Assembly: GCF_002863585.1 (NCBI RefSeq)
Contig: NZ_PGUY01000042.1
Span: 1-52,506 of the forward strand
Direction of reading: 5' to 3'
Length of the DNA stretch: 52,506 bases
From: Peribacillus deserti
GTDB lineage: Bacteria; Bacillota; Bacilli; Bacillales; DSM-1321
Shown: in pieces, positions 7,700-16,005 of the stretch
How positions within the stretch are numbered: the stretch's first letter is position 1
How the letters are laid out: each line of letters starts with the position of its first letter
Notes under the pieces: model-generated
The model's database searches: none
Seen by the model: the letters and a program-made list of their open reading frames with translations, nothing else
What the model was told of the DNA's origin: nothing
Made by a program: the position numbers and the translations under genes

Positions 7700-7743
7700 A
7701 CCCGGGTTTCTGGCTTATGAGATCATAAGCCAGAAACCCGGGT
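7700..7743. repeat. 44-bp perfect inverted repeat (21-bp arms, 2-bp loop)
   Basis: ACCCGGGTTTCTGGCTTATGA, GA, then its exact reverse complement. It sits exactly between two convergent stop codons. It may act as a bidirectional terminator, but neither side carries a U-tract. Confidence 0.9.
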
Positions 7744-7746
7744 CCT

Positions 7747-8535
7747 TCAGCCCTTTTCAGTCTGGGTTAGGTCGTTTTTATAAGAAAGATAATAAGCCAT
7801 TGATACAAATACACTGCCCCCAATGGCATTACCGATGAATACCGGGATGAAATTATGAATGAATTCAGCCCAGGTAGCATGCCCTTCAAAAATGGCCGCA
7901 GGTATGATAAACATATTCGCCACCACGTGCTGAAAACCAATCGCTACAAACCCCATAATAGGAAACCAGATTCCGAGGATTTTTCCGCTCATATCCTCTG
8001 CGCCGTATGCAAGCCACACAGCTAAACCAACCAGCCAGTTGCAACCGATCGCTGAGACCATGCTTCCCACAAAGTCATCATGGATCTTATGATCTGCTAT
8101 GGAAACTGTTTTCGCCAGAAAAGCACCTTCAGCTGTCAGACCTACAACATGTCCAAAAAAATAAGCGACGAATACAGCACCGATAAAATTAGCAATCGTA
8201 ATAATTGTCCAATTTTTTACCAGACTGCCCAAGCTGATTCGTTTCACAAAGTAGGCAAAGGGGACAGCCATCATATTCCCAGTTAAAAGTTCTCCCCCAG
8301 CAAGAATTATTAGTATAAGGCCTAACGGGAATACGGCTGCGCCTAAAAATCCTCCAAACGTACCCCAATCCTTGGGAAGATCTGCAGATACTCTAATATC
8401 CAGCAAGAAACCTAACGAAATGAACGCCCCTCCCAGAAATCCCAAAACCAGCATGCTTTTTAAATTCAGAGCAGCCTTTGTCACACCTGCACTAATCGCA
8501 ATCTCCGCTATTTTCCTTGGTGGATGATACGCCAT
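7747..8535 (-). CDS. Formate/nitrite transporter family channel (FocA/NirC/YrhG type)
   Basis: 262 residues, the usual FNT length, with about six membrane segments. Family motifs are visible: GGAFISLGF in the first segment, LAGGELLTGNMM at the second re-entrant region, and CNWLVGLAVWLAYGAEDMSGKILGIWFPIMGFVAIGFQHVVANM, which carries the conserved central His of the pore. FNT channels are pentameric and carry formate, nitrite or hydrosulfide across the membrane, and sequence alone does not settle which. ATG at 8535 is preceded by AGGAGG. A Sec-dependent formate dehydrogenase elsewhere would make formate plausible. Confidence 0.9.
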   Translation of the reverse strand: MAYHPPRKIAEIAISAGVTKAALNLKSMLVLGFLGGAFISLGFLLDIRVSADLPKDWGTFGGFLGAAVFPLGLILIILAGGELLTGNMMAVPFAYFVKRISLGSLVKNWTIITIANFIGAVFVAYFFGHVVGLTAEGAFLAKTVSIADHKIHDDFVGSMVSAIGCNWLVGLAVWLAYGAEDMSGKILGIWFPIMGFVAIGFQHVVANMFIIPAAIFEGHATWAEFIHNFIPVFIGNAIGGSVFVSMAYYLSYKNDLTQTEKG

Positions 8536-8727
8536 TTTCCAACCTCCTATTCAACCTTACTATTTCCCATTGAAGGTATTTCTATAAACATTTTCTTGGC
8601 TGAAAATAGGGGGTGTTTAACCTTTACACCAATGTTAAAAGGCATCATCCCGATTTGGCTCTGAGAGATAAAAAAAGCAGGATGGAAGTTGAGCAAAAGA
8701 TATCAAGAAAATTCGACACTTTTTTAG

Positions 8728-8916
8728 TAAAGGCTATGTTAAAGTAGAATGTTGATTTTTTGCACTATGTTGATTGTAACGGATATGCGAGACTCCTGCG
8801 GGATAAGCGAGTCAAGGGAGACCCCACAGGCGAAAACGCCGAGGAGGCCCCCGGACCGCCCGCGGAAAGCGAGTGCCTGAAGCGAAAATCAACAGCACGT
8901 TTAACAGACCTATAGT
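8728..8916 (-). repeat. Mosaic repeat family B, copy B1
   Basis: About 190 bp nearly matching the reverse complement of 19421-19608. Shared blocks include GAGACTCCTGCGGGA, GGGAGACCCCACAGGC, GCCGAGGAGGC, and GCGGAAAGCGAGTGCCTG. The ends (AAAGGCTATGTTAAAG and GTTTAACAGACCT) are imperfect inverted copies. The interior GC-rich module is related to family A. It occupies the gap between the formate channel and the decayed VOC gene. Confidence 0.75.
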
Positions 8917-8959
8917 AAAATATGTAATGTATAGAATGAAATAGGAAAGGAGATTTAAT

Positions 8960-9314
8960 ATGTGGAGAAAGATAGAATGTACTGCGATTTATACAAAGAA
9001 TATGGAGAAATCCATTTTATTTTACCAATCTCTTGGGTTAACTAAAGCATGGGATACATATCAGGATGACGAGAAGCAATATAGACTTGTAGGTATGCGG
9101 TTCCCGGAGGGAGAAACAGAATTAGTGTTAAAGAATAATCCAGCTCTTAATTTTACAGAAGTGGAAATTTTGGTGGATGATGTACTAAAAACATACGAAA
9201 GCATGAAGAGAGATACCGATGCAGAGTGGATTCGCACTCCTTGATTCGCTTGGCGGGCATGTGGCAGTCATGAAAGCACCGGACGGGAATGTATTTGTAC
9301 TAATTGGGAAGTAA
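8960..9314 (+). pseudogene. VOC-family protein gene broken by a frameshift
   Basis: The first 94 codons encode a VOC module (KIECTAIYTKNMEKSILFYQSLGLTKAW ... LVLKNNPALNFTEVEILVDDV) that stops at TGA 9242-9244. The missing C-terminus is in the +1 frame directly after: DSLGGHVAVMKAPDGNVFVLIGK, ending at TAA 9312-9314. The two pieces make a normal ~118-residue protein, so a 1-base indel near 9238-9245 breaks it. ATG 8960 has AAAGGAGA upstream. It is either a real mutation or a sequencing error. The TGA is not selenocysteine, because the frame after it makes no homologous sequence. Confidence 0.8.
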
Positions 9315-9381
9315 CCAGGAGGAATCGAACCGTTTTTATAGAATTCTACTTTAATGGGATAAAAAGGAAGGAAGTGGAGAG

Positions 9382-10026
9382 TTGGCAGACAGACATTTGT
9401 TTTTACATGGGGGAAGTCCTCCCTTTCTTCAAGAGTCAGGAAGAACATTTTCCAAATTAGTTCCCAGAAGTGGGAAAACGGCCGTTTTATTTCTTGAAAG
9501 AGAAGGCTGGCAGGAATATATGAAGAGATACACTCAGGTGTTAGAAGCGGGTGGATTGCATGATTTCACTTATATCGCCCTTCACCGATCCCCGGAAGAA
9601 ATAGCAGACTTGCTTTCTGAATGTAAAGGAGTAATTATTGGAGGAGGAGATACGGAACAGTATCATACCTATATCGTCGGGACTCCCGTCGGCACGTGCA
9701 TAAGAGAGTTATATCAAAAAGGAGTTCCGATCGCTGGTTTTTCTGCCGGGGCCCTTATCAGTCCTGCACACTGTGTAATACCACCGATCGATAATGACAG
9801 GAAACTCCATCTGTTTCTTGATGGCCTTGGACTGTTGAGCGATTGTGTGATAAGTGTTCACTTTTCTAAATGGAATGAAGAAGAAAATCTGATAAATGCA
9901 GTTCATAACACACATGCAAACATTGGGTATGGCATAGATGATGAAGCATGCGCTTACTTTGAAAATGAAAAGCTGGTTTCCACAGAAGGTAACCTATTTA
10001 TATATCAGCCAGCTCACAGAGAATGA
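9382..10026 (+). CDS. Peptidase S51 / peptidase E-like (class I GATase fold) protein
   Basis: 214 residues. The glycine-rich GVIIGGGDTEQYHTYI and the nucleophile elbow GFSAGALI, with Ser where GATases have Cys, are the signature of the S51 family (dipeptidase E, cyanophycinase). ISVHFSKWNEEENL provides a later His. It should be a serine hydrolase of small peptides, with substrate unknown. The start is TTG at 9382 after GGAAGTGGAGA. The downstream lipoprotein gene begins 4 bp after its stop, so the two are likely co-transcribed. Confidence 0.8.
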   Translation: MADRHLFLHGGSPPFLQESGRTFSKLVPRSGKTAVLFLEREGWQEYMKRYTQVLEAGGLHDFTYIALHRSPEEIADLLSECKGVIIGGGDTEQYHTYIVGTPVGTCIRELYQKGVPIAGFSAGALISPAHCVIPPIDNDRKLHLFLDGLGLLSDCVISVHFSKWNEEENLINAVHNTHANIGYGIDDEACAYFENEKLVSTEGNLFIYQPAHRE

Positions 10027-10029
10027 CTC

Positions 10030-10641
10030 ATGAATAATAAATTATTTATTATAATTTCTATATTTCTCGTACTAACGGGCGGGTGTACGGATAAAACGGT
10101 CATCCATAAACGGGATACCGATTATTCTTCTGTTGAGCCGCACACTCTATCTGGAAAAGAAAAAAACCTGCTTCAATTAACAACCATAGAACCTAGTGAA
10201 TTACTAGTTTATAATGTGCATTTAATCAAGGAACACAAGGTGAATGTAAAGGTAGATTATTATAAAAATAAAGAATTAAAGCAAACATTCATCAATATGA
10301 CCAGCTCATTAAAAAAAGGAGATTCTCTTATATCTGCAGGTTTTGATAACTTACCAGGAGATCCACAAAATAAACGGATCTGGTTTGCAGCTATGGGCGG
10401 GGCAAAGGGAAGTACAGTAGAATCAATGGATATCAACAAAGGCACTGCATCATCAATTATCTCTATTAACGATAAAAAAGAACTTTTACATGACAAATAT
10501 ACCGTTATTGGAGTATATATTCAAAATTCCTTTGAAACCGATTTACATACAGTTACATTAGAGAATGAGCATTCATTAGATACGATATTGAAGGAAAATG
10601 AAAATGTGTACATGATCTCCTTTAGAATAAAAGGTTCTTAG
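10030..10641 (+). CDS. Putative lipoprotein, unknown function
   Basis: 203 residues. The N-terminus NNKLFIIISIFLVLTGGC is a lipoprotein signal peptide with Cys19 as the probable lipidation site, although Thr at -3 is less usual than Leu. The mature part is hydrophilic with alternating beta-like segments and has no family I recognise. Its ribosome binding site is weak (GAGAATGA), and its start is only 4 bp from the previous stop, suggesting translational coupling to the peptidase-E-like gene. Confidence 0.7.
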   Translation: MNNKLFIIISIFLVLTGGCTDKTVIHKRDTDYSSVEPHTLSGKEKNLLQLTTIEPSELLVYNVHLIKEHKVNVKVDYYKNKELKQTFINMTSSLKKGDSLISAGFDNLPGDPQNKRIWFAAMGGAKGSTVESMDINKGTASSIISINDKKELLHDKYTVIGVYIQNSFETDLHTVTLENEHSLDTILKENENVYMISFRIKGS

Positions 10642-10777
10642 GCCACCATTTTTTTACACAGAAATCTAAAACAAGGTGTATCTTTTTTCACATGGCCCCT
10701 ATTAGAAAAACCTTAAAACCTTCCATAATCTTAGGTATAATAAGAAAGTATGGTGTTACAAAAAAGGGGGTAGGACG

Positions 10778-10876
10778 ATGGTAAATCAGAGCAATTTACC
10801 AGAAACTGCAGCGTCTCATGCAAAGCCTGATAGAGGAATAGGCGATACTTTGCATGGGGTGGCAATCATTTTATAA
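10778..10876 (+). CDS. Possible very small protein or remnant
   Basis: A 32-codon ORF from ATG 10778 after AAAAGGGGG. It starts hydrophilic and turns hydrophobic (TLHGVAIIL) just before its stop. Hydrophobic sequence continues in another frame (AGIISIFGFALISNL), so this may be a frameshifted small membrane protein. Weak evidence. Confidence 0.3.
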   Translation: MVNQSNLPETAASHAKPDRGIGDTLHGVAIIL

Positions 10877-10952
10877 ATCGCCCAAAACTGCTGGTATCAT
10901 TTCTATATTTGGCTTTGCCCTTATTTCAAATTTAAATAAGGAGCTGGCAGAA

Positions 10953-11216
10953 ATGAGACAGATAAAAGCTAATGCCATATTACCGGATAAGCTTATTGCA
11001 GAAATTCAAAAATATATTCAAGGTGAAACGATATATATTCCTAAACCGGAAGCATCCTATAAAAAATGGGGTACTCAATCTGGGGGAAGGAAGCATATTG
11101 ATGAAAGAAATGCTTCAATCAAATCAGCTTATAGAGATGGAGAAACATTTTATCAGCTTGCTGAGAAGTATTGTCTTTCCATGGAAACCATCAAGAAAAT
11201 CGTTTATTCGAAATAA
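10953..11216 (+). CDS. CD3324-family helix-turn-helix protein
   Basis: 87 residues from ATG 10953, which has AAGGAG 9 nt upstream. The sequence RQIKANAILPDKLIAEIQKYIQGETIYIPKP, then WGTQSGGRKHIDERNASIKSAYRDG and a terminal helix-turn-helix FYQLAEKYCLSMETIKKIVYSK is typical of a small Firmicute family often labelled CD3324 or Mor-like. A DNA-binding role is likely and the target is unknown. The frame is open upstream but has no better ribosome binding site. It ends in a clear terminator. Confidence 0.75.
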   Translation: MRQIKANAILPDKLIAEIQKYIQGETIYIPKPEASYKKWGTQSGGRKHIDERNASIKSAYRDGETFYQLAEKYCLSMETIKKIVYSK

Positions 11217-11231
11217 AATTTCGAATGCTTC

Positions 11232-11264
11232 AGCACTGATACTTTATTTATCAGTGCTTTTTAT
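11232..11264 (+). terminator. Terminator of the CD3324-family gene
   Basis: AGCACTGATA-CTTTATT-TATCAGTGCT, a 10-bp perfect stem followed by TTTTTAT. Confidence 0.9.
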
Positions 11265-11371
11265 CTGGCGATTTTAATTCTACATTGTTTTTTACATGCT
11301 GCCCATTTGCCAATTCTATATAATAATAGCTAAACATTCGGTAAAATAGTTTTTTTTCGGAGGCATATATC

Positions 11372-12025
11372 ATGGCTGTAACATTTATAAGGAACCATCA
11401 ATATAATTTCATTAAAAAACAAGTAGATATAATAAAAGATACGTATAAAAAAGGAACAGATAAGCAAGTGATCAACGCTGTTAAGGATAGTGCTTATGCC
11501 AAAATGATCGATTTATTCCAAGATCATCCCGGTATTCCAACCCACATATTTGATTTGTCCGGACTTGCAACAGAAGCGGAGTTTGATCTCTATACAGCTG
11601 ATTTAAACGCCTTTATACAACCGTTTCCCGCTGTGACTGAACAACAAATAAAAAAAATGTTCCCTAAGACGAAAAAATTAAAGATGCCGGACTTGAAAGC
11701 TATAGATTTGGAGCGTACTACTTACCTAAGCTGGTATGACATCGGAACAAATAAAAAATATATCGTATATGAGCTTAATGACCGGTTAGTGGGTATTGAA
11801 TGCCGTTTTAATATTTTTAGCCGGAAAAATGTATGTTCGTTCTGTAATCGGCATGGACAGGTAGCATTTATATCGTCTGTAACCAAAGCTAAAAAGATAA
11901 ATAATCCGGATTATTATAAAGCAATCGGCAACTATATCTGTTTTGACAGCACAGAATGCAATCATCAGATAACCAGCGTCAATTACCTCGACAGCTTCAT
12001 TAAAGAGATCCTGCAGGAAAAATAA
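11372..12025 (+). CDS. FusB/FusC-family EF-G-binding protein
   Basis: 217 residues, the length of FusB-type proteins. The N-terminal four-helix part (FIRNHQYNFIKKQVDII) and a C-terminal treble-clef zinc finger with C155-SF-C158 and C190-x5-C196 match the family. These proteins bind elongation factor G and help its release from the ribosome, and some members give fusidic acid resistance. Chromosomal copies in bacilli are common, and resistance cannot be inferred from sequence alone. ATG 11372 has GGAGG 9 nt upstream. Confidence 0.85.
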   Translation: MAVTFIRNHQYNFIKKQVDIIKDTYKKGTDKQVINAVKDSAYAKMIDLFQDHPGIPTHIFDLSGLATEAEFDLYTADLNAFIQPFPAVTEQQIKKMFPKTKKLKMPDLKAIDLERTTYLSWYDIGTNKKYIVYELNDRLVGIECRFNIFSRKNVCSFCNRHGQVAFISSVTKAKKINNPDYYKAIGNYICFDSTECNHQITSVNYLDSFIKEILQEK

Positions 12026-12091
12026 AACAACGGAAAACGGATTGTTGGATTTTAACTTTAAAAAAGGATATTCTAATACAATCACATTTAA

Positions 12092-12868
<777 letters not shown>

Positions 12869-12875
12869 TTATGAT

Positions 12876-12911
12876 GAAGGAGCTGCTCGAGCTTTGAGCA
12901 GCTTCTTTTTT
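12876..12911 (+). terminator. Terminator of the methionine aminopeptidase gene
   Basis: GAAGgAGCTGCTC ... GAGCAGCTtCTTTTTT, a long stem with a strong U-tract. Confidence 0.85.
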
Positions 12912-12993
12912 GTTTAATTTACCCGGGTAAACACATAAATTGTTAAATAGTGGTATTATAATAGGTATAACGATATAGGAAAGCGGGGATTCC

Positions 12994-13263
12994 ATGGAAA
13001 GAAACGAACAGTACCAAAGAGCTAAACGAAGAGTGCAAAATCTAAAAGCTTTCTACTTACACTTGACTGTTTATATCTTTGTGAATATTATGCTTTTTTT
13101 TATTAACTTGACTTCAGATGCCGGAAACTGGTGGTTCTTTTATCCTCTTTGCGGCTGGGGAATCGGCTTAATTGTACATGGATTATCAACTGTAGTGTTT
13201 GGAAGATTCGGTTCTGAATGGGAAGAAAGAAAAATAAAAGAATATATGGATAAACAAAACTGA
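12994..13263 (+). CDS. 2TM-domain membrane protein
   Basis: 89 residues: a basic N-terminus (YQRAKRRVQNLKAFYLHL), two membrane segments (VYIFVNIMLFFINLT and NWWFFYPLCGWGIGLIVHGLSTV) and a charged tail WEERKIKEYMDKQ. This is the usual form of the 2TM domain found alone or fused to LytTR regulators and histidine kinases. Its own function is unknown. ATG 12994 has AAAGCGGGG upstream. Confidence 0.75.
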   Translation: MERNEQYQRAKRRVQNLKAFYLHLTVYIFVNIMLFFINLTSDAGNWWFFYPLCGWGIGLIVHGLSTVVFGRFGSEWEERKIKEYMDKQN

Positions 13264-13269
13264 TCTTAT

Positions 13270-13735
13270 CCTGGTTCCATGATACTGATGGCAGCAGCTG
13301 CATTGCTTGCTAAAAACGTTAATCAAGTGCTGAAATCATCTGTAACAGATGCCCAAGTATCCAGCACCGCTAGATACCTTGTTCCAATCATTGCGTTAGG
13401 CTGTTTACTTTACGTTCAATGGCCGCAATATACTTGTAACCCTGCTATGAATGGGGTACAGCCTTGTTACACAGTTATTCCCGGCCTTAGTGTTCAGTTT
13501 GATGAAAATAATTTTGTCAATAAGCAGGGAGCTATTGCTGGAATTGCAGCAGGTGTAGCCGCCGTTTCTTATGTAACGATAACAGGTTCCACTGCGGGTA
13601 CGATTTTCCCTTTCCTGCCGCAGGCTATCCAAGATTTCAACGTCGGGTATCATCGCCTTGATCATCAATGAAGTCGTGCTGTGTTGTAAGCTTAGGAACC
13701 AAAGCTGTTCCGGTGACAACCTCAAAAACTAAAAC
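13270..13735 (+). pseudogene. C-terminal remnant of a sodium:solute symporter
   Basis: Pieces of one symporter C-terminus are spread over frames. AAALLAKNVNQVLKSS..DAQVSSTARYLVPIIAL is in one frame. YFTFNGRNILVTLL-stop-MGYSLVTQLFPALVFSLMK is in a second, with an internal TGA. NKQGAIAGIAAGVAAVSYVTITGSTAGTIFPFLPQAIQDFNVG is back in the first, and IIALIINEVVL is in a third. The N-terminal ~400 residues are absent. At least three frame changes and one stop show a dead gene, probably of the acetate/monocarboxylate symporter group. Confidence 0.85.
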
Positions 13736-13799
13736 AGCATCTTAATTAAGAAAATAATGGAAATGGCAAGAATACAAATATGAAATTATGACTAGAAGA

Positions 13800-13833
13800 A
13801 AAAAAGCGGCAGCAAAATGCCGCTTTTTTTCTT
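13800..13833 (+). terminator. Strong terminator after the symporter remnant
   Basis: AAAAAGCGGCA-GCAAAA-TGCCGCTTTTTTT, an 11-bp perfect stem with U-runs. It is probably a relic of the symporter operon. Confidence 0.85.
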
Positions 13834-13987
13834 TTTTTTAGGGGGAGTGGTTTTCTTATTAACTCTTTTGGATGGGAGCCGTGAAGCGGTCAGCATGAAA
13901 AAGCCTGACGCTGTGTAACTGGCTTTGGTAAAACCTAGTAATGTTTGGATAATAGGTTAAGGCGCAGTCGTGGGCCTGCCAGACCAT

Positions 13988-14137
13988 AAGCATAAACCAG
14001 AATCACTAAGCATAACTCCCTTTAGATAAGCATACTCACAAAAGATAAGCATAGGCAAACAGCAAATAAGCATAAGTCTTCAAAACATAAGCATAAATCG
14101 TTTAAACTGAAGCATAAATCATCGAAACATAAGCATA
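13988..14137. repeat. Eight AAGCATA motifs at 20-21 bp spacing
   Basis: AAGCATA starts at 13988, 14008, 14028, 14047, 14068, 14089, 14110 and 14131, mostly within ATAAGCATAA. The spacing is 20, 20, 19, 21, 21, 21 and 21 bp, two turns of the double helix, while the intervening bases differ. The non-coding stretch 13834-14575 holds this and nothing else I can name. Confidence 0.85.
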
Positions 14138-14575
14138 AGCTTCCAGCTGGTGACTAAATCCGATTAAAATATAAGTAAAAGCACTAACGGGCCTATCCCA
14201 GATCTATATCCCGGCTTGCTGCCCTGATTCCACACAATAGAGGGAAAAAATATAAAAAAAGAGCTGCTGCCCCTTATTTTTAATATTTATGATTCGACCA
14301 TTTTTAAACCAAAGCCAGCGTTTGAAAAAATCAATAAAACCTTCAGGCGGGGATGGCTTGTTGGTACAGTTGAGTAAGTGAACAAAAGACCGACTGTATT
14401 TGAACAGACTTGGACTGATAGATAAAGGATGAGTTCGGCCCCGGCTTTCTCATCTGAGGCAAAAACCATTCCCATACTAATAAGGACTTATTGACTGAAA
14501 AACAGAGGTGACTTATCCCTTTGCTGAGGTTACTGGACAAGCTGCCTTTTTTCCAGGCACGTAAAAACACCATAC

Positions 14576-14609
14576 AGGCATACACCTCCATTTTTGGAGG
14601 TGTATGCCT
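14576..14609 (-). terminator. Hairpin at the 3' end of the gamma-SASP-like gene
   Basis: AGGCATACACCTCC-ATTTTT-GGAGGTGTATGCCT, a 14-bp perfect stem just beyond the minus-strand gene. The U-tract is delayed (GTTTTTA), so termination is probable but not classical. Confidence 0.65.
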
Positions 14610-14803
14610 TATGGCTCCAGCTTCCTTGTAGTCGAATTTTGAATGCTTGCGAATTCTGATCCTGTGCCGGATGAGCCTGCTTGGTTTTTTGCTGCTTCAG
14701 CTTGGTTGTCACAAGTAGCAGCTGCGTCCATTCCTGGAGTAGCATCCTGGTTCTCACGGGAAACAGCCACACAATTTGATTGTGGTTGATTTTTTTTATT
14801 CAT
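14609..14803 (-). CDS. Divergent gamma-type SASP-like small protein
   Basis: 64 residues from ATG 14803, with GGAGGTGACC 5 nt upstream. It is rich in Asn, Gln, Ala and Ser, and carries two loose repeats (VSRENQDATPG and AAKNQAGSSG). NQAGSSGTGSEFAS recalls the GTEFASE spore-protease site of gamma-type SASP. It also has two cysteines and a charged tail, which are unusual for that family. Its place next to sspP supports a spore role. It could instead be an unrelated low-complexity spore protein. Confidence 0.55.
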   Translation of the reverse strand: MNKKNQPQSNCVAVSRENQDATPGMDAAATCDNQAEAAKNQAGSSGTGSEFASIQNSTTRKLEP

Positions 14804-14874
14804 TGATATGGTCACCTCCGTTTTTTTCGTAATTTTACGGATGTAAATACTATGACATCAAATTCAAATGGAAA

Positions 14875-14894
14875 AGGACCTGAAAAAAGGTCCT
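14875..14894 (-). terminator. Terminator of sspP
   Basis: On the minus strand AGGACCT-TTTTTC-AGGTCCT followed by TTTTCC, shortly after the sspP stop codon. Confidence 0.65.
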
Positions 14895-14900
14895 CCTATA

Positions 14901-15035
14901 TTACATATCATGGTGTGCATGATGCTTTTGTCTTGAATGGTTGTGATTTTTGACCTTATGAGAACCGCTCATCGGCTCTGGCTGAGTATTATTTAGATTA
15001 TCAGGTGCATTTCTTCTCGCATTTTTTTTCGTCAT
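14901..15035 (-). CDS. sspP: Small acid-soluble spore protein SspP
   Basis: 44 residues, short enough to be easily missed. [12 protein letters not shown] leads to [21 protein letters not shown] and a C-terminal HHDM, matching the SspP pattern [21 protein letters not shown]...SHDM. In B. subtilis sspP lies with sspO upstream of aconitase. Here sspO is not visible, and sspP is divergent from the aconitase side. ATG 15035 has AAGGGGG upstream. A sigmaG-like promoter is present. Confidence 0.9.
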   Translation of the reverse strand: MTKKNARRNAPDNLNNTQPEPMSGSHKVKNHNHSRQKHHAHHDM

Positions 15036-15056
15036 ATATAACAGCCCCCTTACATT

Positions 15057-15086
15057 TAGAGTGCTTACTACACGTTCAGTTTATAC
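15057..15086 (-). promoter_or_regulatory. SigmaG-like promoter of sspP
   Basis: On the minus strand GTATA (15086-15082) and CACTCTA (15063-15057), spaced by 18 bp, resemble the forespore sigmaG consensus (GHATR and CATWCTA, 6 of 7 at -10). This suits a SASP gene. Confidence 0.55.
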
Positions 15087-15170
15087 GGTATGATGGCAGG
15101 CTGTTGAAGTATAAATTATTTCCTTACGCACAATCTAAGAAAGAGAATATTCGTGACGGGAGGAACAGAG

Positions 15171-15440
15171 ATGGATAAATATCCTTATCATAAAAATAAA
15201 CAGCAGGCTTTCCAGGCGGCACAGCAAGGGGTAGAACAAGCGAGGGATGAAGCCAGTGGAATCGATGATAGCCGTGCAGATTATGGATCGCAGGTCAAAG
15301 CGCTAAAAAAGGAAGTTAGTGAAGCATTTCAACAGATTGAAAATGCGTTAGAAGTGGCATCCGAGCATCAGCGGCTTCAACTTAAACAGTATCAGGACGA
15401 ATTGGCTGAGATCATGAAGGAAGTAGAAGAATTGGAATAA
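15171..15440 (+). CDS. Small coiled-coil protein, unknown
   Basis: 89 residues from ATG 15171, with GGGAGG 8 nt upstream. The second half (KALKKEVSEAFQQIENALEVASEHQRLQLKQYQDELAEIMKEVEELE) has a strong heptad pattern and no membrane segment or Cys. The family is not recognised. It lies between sspP and aconitase and ends in a strong terminator, so it is a single-gene unit. Confidence 0.65.
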   Translation: MDKYPYHKNKQQAFQAAQQGVEQARDEASGIDDSRADYGSQVKALKKEVSEAFQQIENALEVASEHQRLQLKQYQDELAEIMKEVEELE

Positions 15441-15444
15441 ATGT

Positions 15445-15486
15445 AAGAGCTAATTACAAGGTACATGTAATTAGCTCTTTTTATTT
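15445..15486 (+). terminator. Terminator of the coiled-coil gene
   Basis: AAGAGCTAATTACA-AGGTACA-TGTAATTAGCTCTT followed by TTTATTT, a 14-bp perfect stem. Confidence 0.9.
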
Positions 15487-15781
15487 ATGTCTGCTGAATT
15501 CAGATGCAATCCCTCGCTTTTTTGAAAGTGGATCAGATTTTCCACGTCGTATTTCTGTTTGGACTTCGAATAGCCATGTTTCGGGCAGGCCTCCCAAACA
15601 AGCAGGTACCAAAAGGATAGAAATAACTAGACCACGTTTAGTTACAAAAGAACCCTGTCGACAAATGTGAAAAATTAAATCGCTTTCACCAATAAATTTT
15701 GCTACAATAATGATAGGTTCCTCATTAGTATCTTTTTCAAGAAAATAGAAGTAAGGACTTTCAAGGTGTTTTCGCGCATTA

Positions 15782-15796
15782 ATAAGTTTTTCTTAT
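15782..15796 (+). promoter_or_regulatory. CcpC-like operator upstream of aconitase
   Basis: ATAA-GTTTTTC-TTAT is an exact ATAA-N7-TTAT dyad, the sequence bound by the citrate-responsive regulator CcpC at the B. subtilis citB promoter. It lies upstream of a -35/-10 pair, as expected. The assignment is by motif and context. Confidence 0.65.
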
Positions 15797-15822
15797 GTTA
15801 TTCAATAACATACTTGTAATTT

Positions 15823-15851
15823 ACTTATTGGAAAAAGAGGAATAATATAAT
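15823..15851 (+). promoter_or_regulatory. Probable promoter of aconitase
   Basis: TTATTG (15823-15828), 17 bp, then a perfect TATAAT (15846-15851). A TTAT half-site overlaps the -35, which could serve as the second CcpC contact. The leader is about 150 nt long. The gap 15487-16005 holds no gene. Confidence 0.55.
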
Positions 15852-16005
15852 AATGTGAAGTTGATTAAAATGATGGTTCGAATATTTCGACATTATTCTA
15901 GAAATCACTTATTATTAAAGAGGATGGCTTGATTCATTGGCTGTCCTATGTGCAATTAACTACTAAACTATGATTTTTTTCGAAACAAAAAGGGGTGTTT
16001 GATTA

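Noticed and set aside
9242-9244. TGA in the VOC gene as another selenocysteine codon
   Set aside because: The frame after the TGA encodes nothing like a VOC C-terminus, whereas the +1 frame does. A frameshift explains it.
13480-13500. TGA inside the symporter remnant as selenocysteine
   Set aside because: Several other frame changes and a missing N-terminus show a dead gene, and there is no SECIS-like hairpin.
13988-14137. CRISPR array
   Set aside because: The 7-10 bp motif and 10-13 bp gaps are far too short for CRISPR.
14287-14591. Two overlapping minus-strand ORFs downstream of the gamma-SASP-like gene
   Set aside because: They overlap one another in different frames, have no ribosome binding sites and no protein-like pattern.
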